DNA from: Bacillota bacterium | GTDB taxonomy: Bacteria; Bacillota; Dethiobacteria; Dethiobacterales; Dethiobacteraceae | NCBI GenBank assembly: GCA_012800215.1 | Contig: JAAZJT010000082.1 | Coordinates: forward strand, 1-6,619 | Direction: 5' to 3' | Length of the DNA: 6,619 bases | Shown here: in pieces, positions 5,089-6,619 of the stretch | Position numbering within the stretch: the stretch's first letter is position 1 | Layout of the letters: each line of letters begins with the position of its first letter | Program-made: the position numbers and the translations under genes | The notes under the pieces: model-generated | What the model was told of the DNA's origin: nothing | The model's input: only the letters and a program-made list of their open reading frames with translations | The model's database searches: none

Positions 5089-5985
5089 TTAAGTTAATTT
5101 TGCTAAAGCACTAACTGTTTTTCCGTTAAGGCTCTTGGCATAAAACTCTACACAAATATTATCAAAATAATAAGTCATTGTGTAAACATCAGGGAAGTAG
5201 GGATCAGGACCGCAGCTTTCCGGTTCACCAAGTATGGCTTTAATTTGGTCAAATGTGTCGGAAACATTTACACCTAGAAGCTTTTGACCTTCTTTAAAGA
5301 AAATTTGATCTGCGATTTTACGGTTAAAAAAATAAATTTCGACTCCCTCATATGCAAGCTGCAAGGAGGTAATATCTTCAATCTCGTCAACATCTGCAAC
5401 AGTTATTTCAGCTGCTTTTTCCCCTGTTATGTTCTCTATCTCGTCCACTTCCTTGCCGAGCAGACTTAATAGCGGATCATTATCAATATAGTCTTTAACG
5501 ATAGCCTGTTTAGCATCTTCAATGTTTGTGTATCCGTCTTTGTTAACGACATAAGTATACCACTGTATTTGTTCTGGATCATCGGTGGAGTGCATTTCTA
5601 AATAGTATATATCGGCACCAAGATAATTTTCGGCTATGTATTGATCTTTGCTGCTGGTTTCTAGATGATCAAGAAATAGTTTCTCGGAATTGGAATATAC
5701 CTGCCCAGTGTTGCTGCGCACAAAAGCCAGGGCAGCAGCACCCCTTTCTTTTGCAACTATTTCAAAGACGTAGACTAGCTCATTATCAAGCATTACTTCT
5801 CTTAATAGGTTAATGTAGCTTTCAGATTCATTGATTTCCAGTTCCTCTACCACGAGCTCCCGTGCCGCCTCCGGTGTATCAATTTCGGTGTGTTTTATGC
5901 TGCTGCAGCCGGTAAGCAAGATTGTCAGTACTACAATCGTTAAAATAATTCTGCATAGGTTAGTATTTTTTGTTTCTGATGCCAC
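5089..5985 (-). CDS. predicted lipoprotein of unknown function
   Basis: A 298-residue secreted lipoprotein. A short charged start is followed by a hydrophobic segment (about 11-25) and the lipobox LLTGC with Cys27 as the lipid-modified residue, so the mature protein should be anchored on the outside of a membrane. The middle (about 35-170) is acidic with alternating strands and helices and no family I recognise. Residues 180-206 contain a near repeat, VDEIENIT and VDEIEDIT, 19 residues apart. The C-terminal part (about 233-283) has LLGVNVSDTFDQIKAILGEP followed by YTMTYYFDNICVEFYA, resembling the small repeat domains of DUF4309/YjgB-like or SmpA-like lipoproteins; this is a weak resemblance. 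The start is GTG 5985, supported by AAGGAGA (5995-6001) 9 nt upstream. A sigma-28-like promoter lies directly upstream, which suggests co-expression with motility genes. Confidence 0.8.
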   Translation of the reverse strand: MASETKNTNLCRIILTIVVLTILLTGCSSIKHTEIDTPEAARELVVEELEINESESYINLLREVMLDNELVYVFEIVAKERGAAALAFVRSNTGQVYSNSEKLFLDHLETSSKDQYIAENYLGADIYYLEMHSTDDPEQIQWYTYVVNKDGYTNIEDAKQAIVKDYIDNDPLLSLLGKEVDEIENITGEKAAEITVADVDEIEDITSLQLAYEGVEIYFFNRKIADQIFFKEGQKLLGVNVSDTFDQIKAILGEPESCGPDPYFPDVYTMTYYFDNICVEFYAKSLNGKTVSALAKLT

Positions 5986-6022
5986 TGGTATTAGTCTCCT
6001 TTTAATTTTATTACTACTCTTT

Positions 6023-6049
6023 ATATCGGCGAAAGAGTCTTAAACTAAA
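6023..6049 (-). promoter_or_regulatory. sigma-28 / SigD-like promoter of the lipoprotein gene
   Basis: On the - strand the sequence reads TTTAGTTT, 11 nt, then GCCGATAT. The flagellar sigma-28 consensus is TAAAGTTT-N11-GCCGATAA in enterics; Bacillus SigD sites commonly end GCCGATAT. The -35 matches at 6 of 8 positions, the -10 at 7 or 8 of 8, and the spacing is exact. Transcription would start near 6016, about 30 nt before the GTG start, with the ribosome binding site well placed. An overlapping TATAAA could act as a sigma-A -10 but has no decent -35. Confidence 0.6.
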
Positions 6050-6054
6050 CTCTG

Positions 6055-6216
6055 TATAACATCTTTTCTGACGATGAAAATTTTTTTCCCACAATGGGTT
6101 GAACACAATCGATTGCCAAACATGTACTACTTCTATGCCCTTAAGGGGCATCACTCAGAGGAGGAGTTTCACTGGTTGGGGATTCAAAAAAGGAACGCAA
6201 ACAAAATTGTAAGCAT
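6055..6216. other. non-coding stretch with small palindromes
   Basis: I find no gene between the lipoprotein promoter and the tRNA terminator. The stretch holds a perfect 10-bp palindrome CAATCGATTG (6106-6115), a small CCCA/TGGG hairpin (6088-6098), and a hairpin ATGCCC/GGGCAT (6135-6151) with the palindromic core CCCTTAAGGG. A GAGGAGG at 6158-6164 resembles a ribosome binding site but no well-placed start codon or sizeable frame follows. It may be an upstream control region or a decayed gene. Confidence 0.4.
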
Positions 6217-6252
6217 AAAAAAACCACGGGCAGTTTAAAAACCCGTGGTTTT
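6217..6252 (-). terminator. Rho-independent terminator of the tRNA-Pro gene
   Basis: On the - strand AAAACCACGGG (from 6252 to 6242) pairs perfectly over 11 bp with CCCGTGGTTTT (6230 to 6220), followed by a T run to 6217. It begins 14 nt after the tRNA 3' end. Its core CCACGGG/CCCGTGG is the same as in the terminator at 4968-5004. Confidence 0.9.
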
Positions 6253-6265
6253 CTAAGTTCATCCA

Positions 6266-6342
6266 TGGTCGGAGCGACAGGATTTGAACCTGCGGCCTCT
6301 TGGTCCCGAACCAAGCGCGCTACCAAACTGCGCTACGCCCCG
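6266..6342 (-). tRNA. tRNA-Pro (anticodon CGG), with encoded CCA
   Basis: The - strand folds into a full cloverleaf of 77 nt. The acceptor arm is CGGGGCG with CGCTCCG (one G-U), the D arm GCGC/GCGC with GG in the loop, and the anticodon arm CTTGG-TTCGGGA-CCAAG. The T arm is GCAGG-TTCAAAT-CCTGT, the discriminator is A, and the terminal CCA is encoded at 6268-6266. The anticodon CGG (6308-6306) reads proline codon CCG, and G37 fits tRNA-Pro. It stands alone with its own promoter and terminator. No repeat of its 3' end was seen that would mark an integrated element. Confidence 0.97.
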
Positions 6343-6353
6343 ACGCGAACTCT

Positions 6354-6382
6354 ATTGTAGCATAGAGAGGCCTAAATTGCAA
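6354..6382 (-). promoter_or_regulatory. sigma-A promoter of tRNA-Pro
   Basis: On the - strand TTGCAA (6382-6377), a 17-bp spacer, then TACAAT (6359-6354), with an extended TGC just before the -10. The matches to consensus are 4 of 6 and 5 of 6. The predicted start near 6347 is only about 5 nt before the mature tRNA 5' end. Confidence 0.75.
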
Positions 6383-6425
6383 TACTCGTTTAGTAGCTGA
6401 AGCGCGGTGTTGAGAGTGAAGATGC

Positions 6426-6596
6426 CTAATAAACATTTTTATCCTTTTCCAGTTTATTAATCTTATTTAGAAGGTCATCTACAAATTTACTTTGCCTAAG
6501 TGTTTCTTCGCTCGTTAGTCCTGTCATTGTAATAATTTTGGCCAAGCGCTGTCTTTCTGCTTCTAATTCCTGATATAGAGATTGTAATTTTGTCAT
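6426..6596 (-). CDS. Spo0E-like aspartyl-phosphate phosphatase
   Basis: A 56-residue protein with two predicted helices (about 2-22 and 29-52) joined by the turn TMTGLTSEE. The second helix carries QSKFVDDLLNKI, which matches the Spo0E-family signature S-x-x-(L/V)-D-x-L-(I/L), with S36 and D40 in the conserved spacing. Length and layout are normal for the family. Spo0E proteins remove the phosphate from Spo0A~P and so delay or block sporulation; some relatives have other or unknown targets. The start at 6596 is set by AAGGAG (6602-6607) 5 nt upstream, and the stop is TAG at 6428-6426. Its promoter must lie beyond the window edge, and no clear terminator is seen before the tRNA promoter. With the coat protein it marks the organism as a likely spore former. 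Confidence 0.85.
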   Translation of the reverse strand: MTKLQSLYQELEAERQRLAKIITMTGLTSEETLRQSKFVDDLLNKINKLEKDKNVY

Positions 6597-6619
6597 ATTA
6601 ACTCCTTATGTCAATTAAA

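Noticed and set aside
6141..6326. 61-codon minus-strand frame across the tRNA
   Set aside because: Its first part is a translation of the tRNA-Pro gene and the rest runs through the tRNA terminator; such frames are a common artefact.
6609..6614. Perfect TTGACA on the minus strand just upstream of the Spo0E-like gene
   Set aside because: A -10 at normal spacing would fall inside the coding region and reads AAAATT, so it cannot be this gene's promoter.
1..6619. Mobile element, prophage, CRISPR array or toxin-antitoxin pair
   Set aside because: No transposase, integrase, regular spaced repeats, target-site duplication or paired small genes were seen on either strand.

Overview
The window looks like chromosomal DNA of an endospore-forming Bacillota, probably an anaerobe of the Clostridia or Negativicutes type. 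The evidence is a Spo0E-like phosphatase gene, a CotF-type ferritin-like spore coat protein, two candidate Spo0A boxes, strong GGAGG ribosome binding sites, low to moderate GC, and Rho-independent terminators at most gene ends. I cannot fix the genus from sequence alone. No mobile element, CRISPR array, rRNA or phage gene is visible.

Layout, left to right. Bases 1-99 hold the probable tail of an upstream gene and a hairpin terminator. An AT-rich leader (100-339) carries two matches to the Spo0A box and leads into a GT-B fold glycosyltransferase of family GT4 (340-1497, +). A short terminator separates this from a convergent 61-residue ferritin-like protein (1521-1706, -). A divergent intergenic region with an 8-bp inverted repeat comes next. 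Then follow a PspC-domain membrane protein and a LiaF-like membrane protein that overlap by 4 nt (1846-2238 and 2235-3125, +), and an FAD-dependent geranylgeranyl-reductase-family enzyme (3190-4338, +). A CotF-like coat protein (4435-4959, +) follows, with its ribosome binding site inside the 3' arm of a perfect 10-bp hairpin. A terminator that can work both ways separates it from a convergent lipoprotein gene (5089-5985, -), which has a sigma-28/SigD-like promoter. Further right, all on the minus strand, are a lone tRNA-Pro(CGG) with its own promoter and terminator (6266-6342) and a 56-residue Spo0E-like gene (6426-6596) that is easy to miss because of its length.

How the parts may fit together: PspC plus LiaF-like proteins suggest envelope-stress sensing or membrane protection. 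The glycosyltransferase resembles glycolipid or cell-surface glycan enzymes, and the reductase acts on polyprenyl-type lipids in known relatives, so the left two thirds has an envelope and lipid theme. The sporulation theme comes from the 0A boxes, the coat protein and Spo0E, which in known systems dephosphorylates Spo0A~P. The lipoprotein may belong to the motility regulon if the SigD-like promoter is real. These links are inference from motifs and gene order. I see no evidence of a wholly new multi-gene system. The most distinctive signals are regulatory: the 0A box pair, the sigma-28-like promoter, and the hairpin that combines terminator-like features with the coat gene's ribosome binding site.
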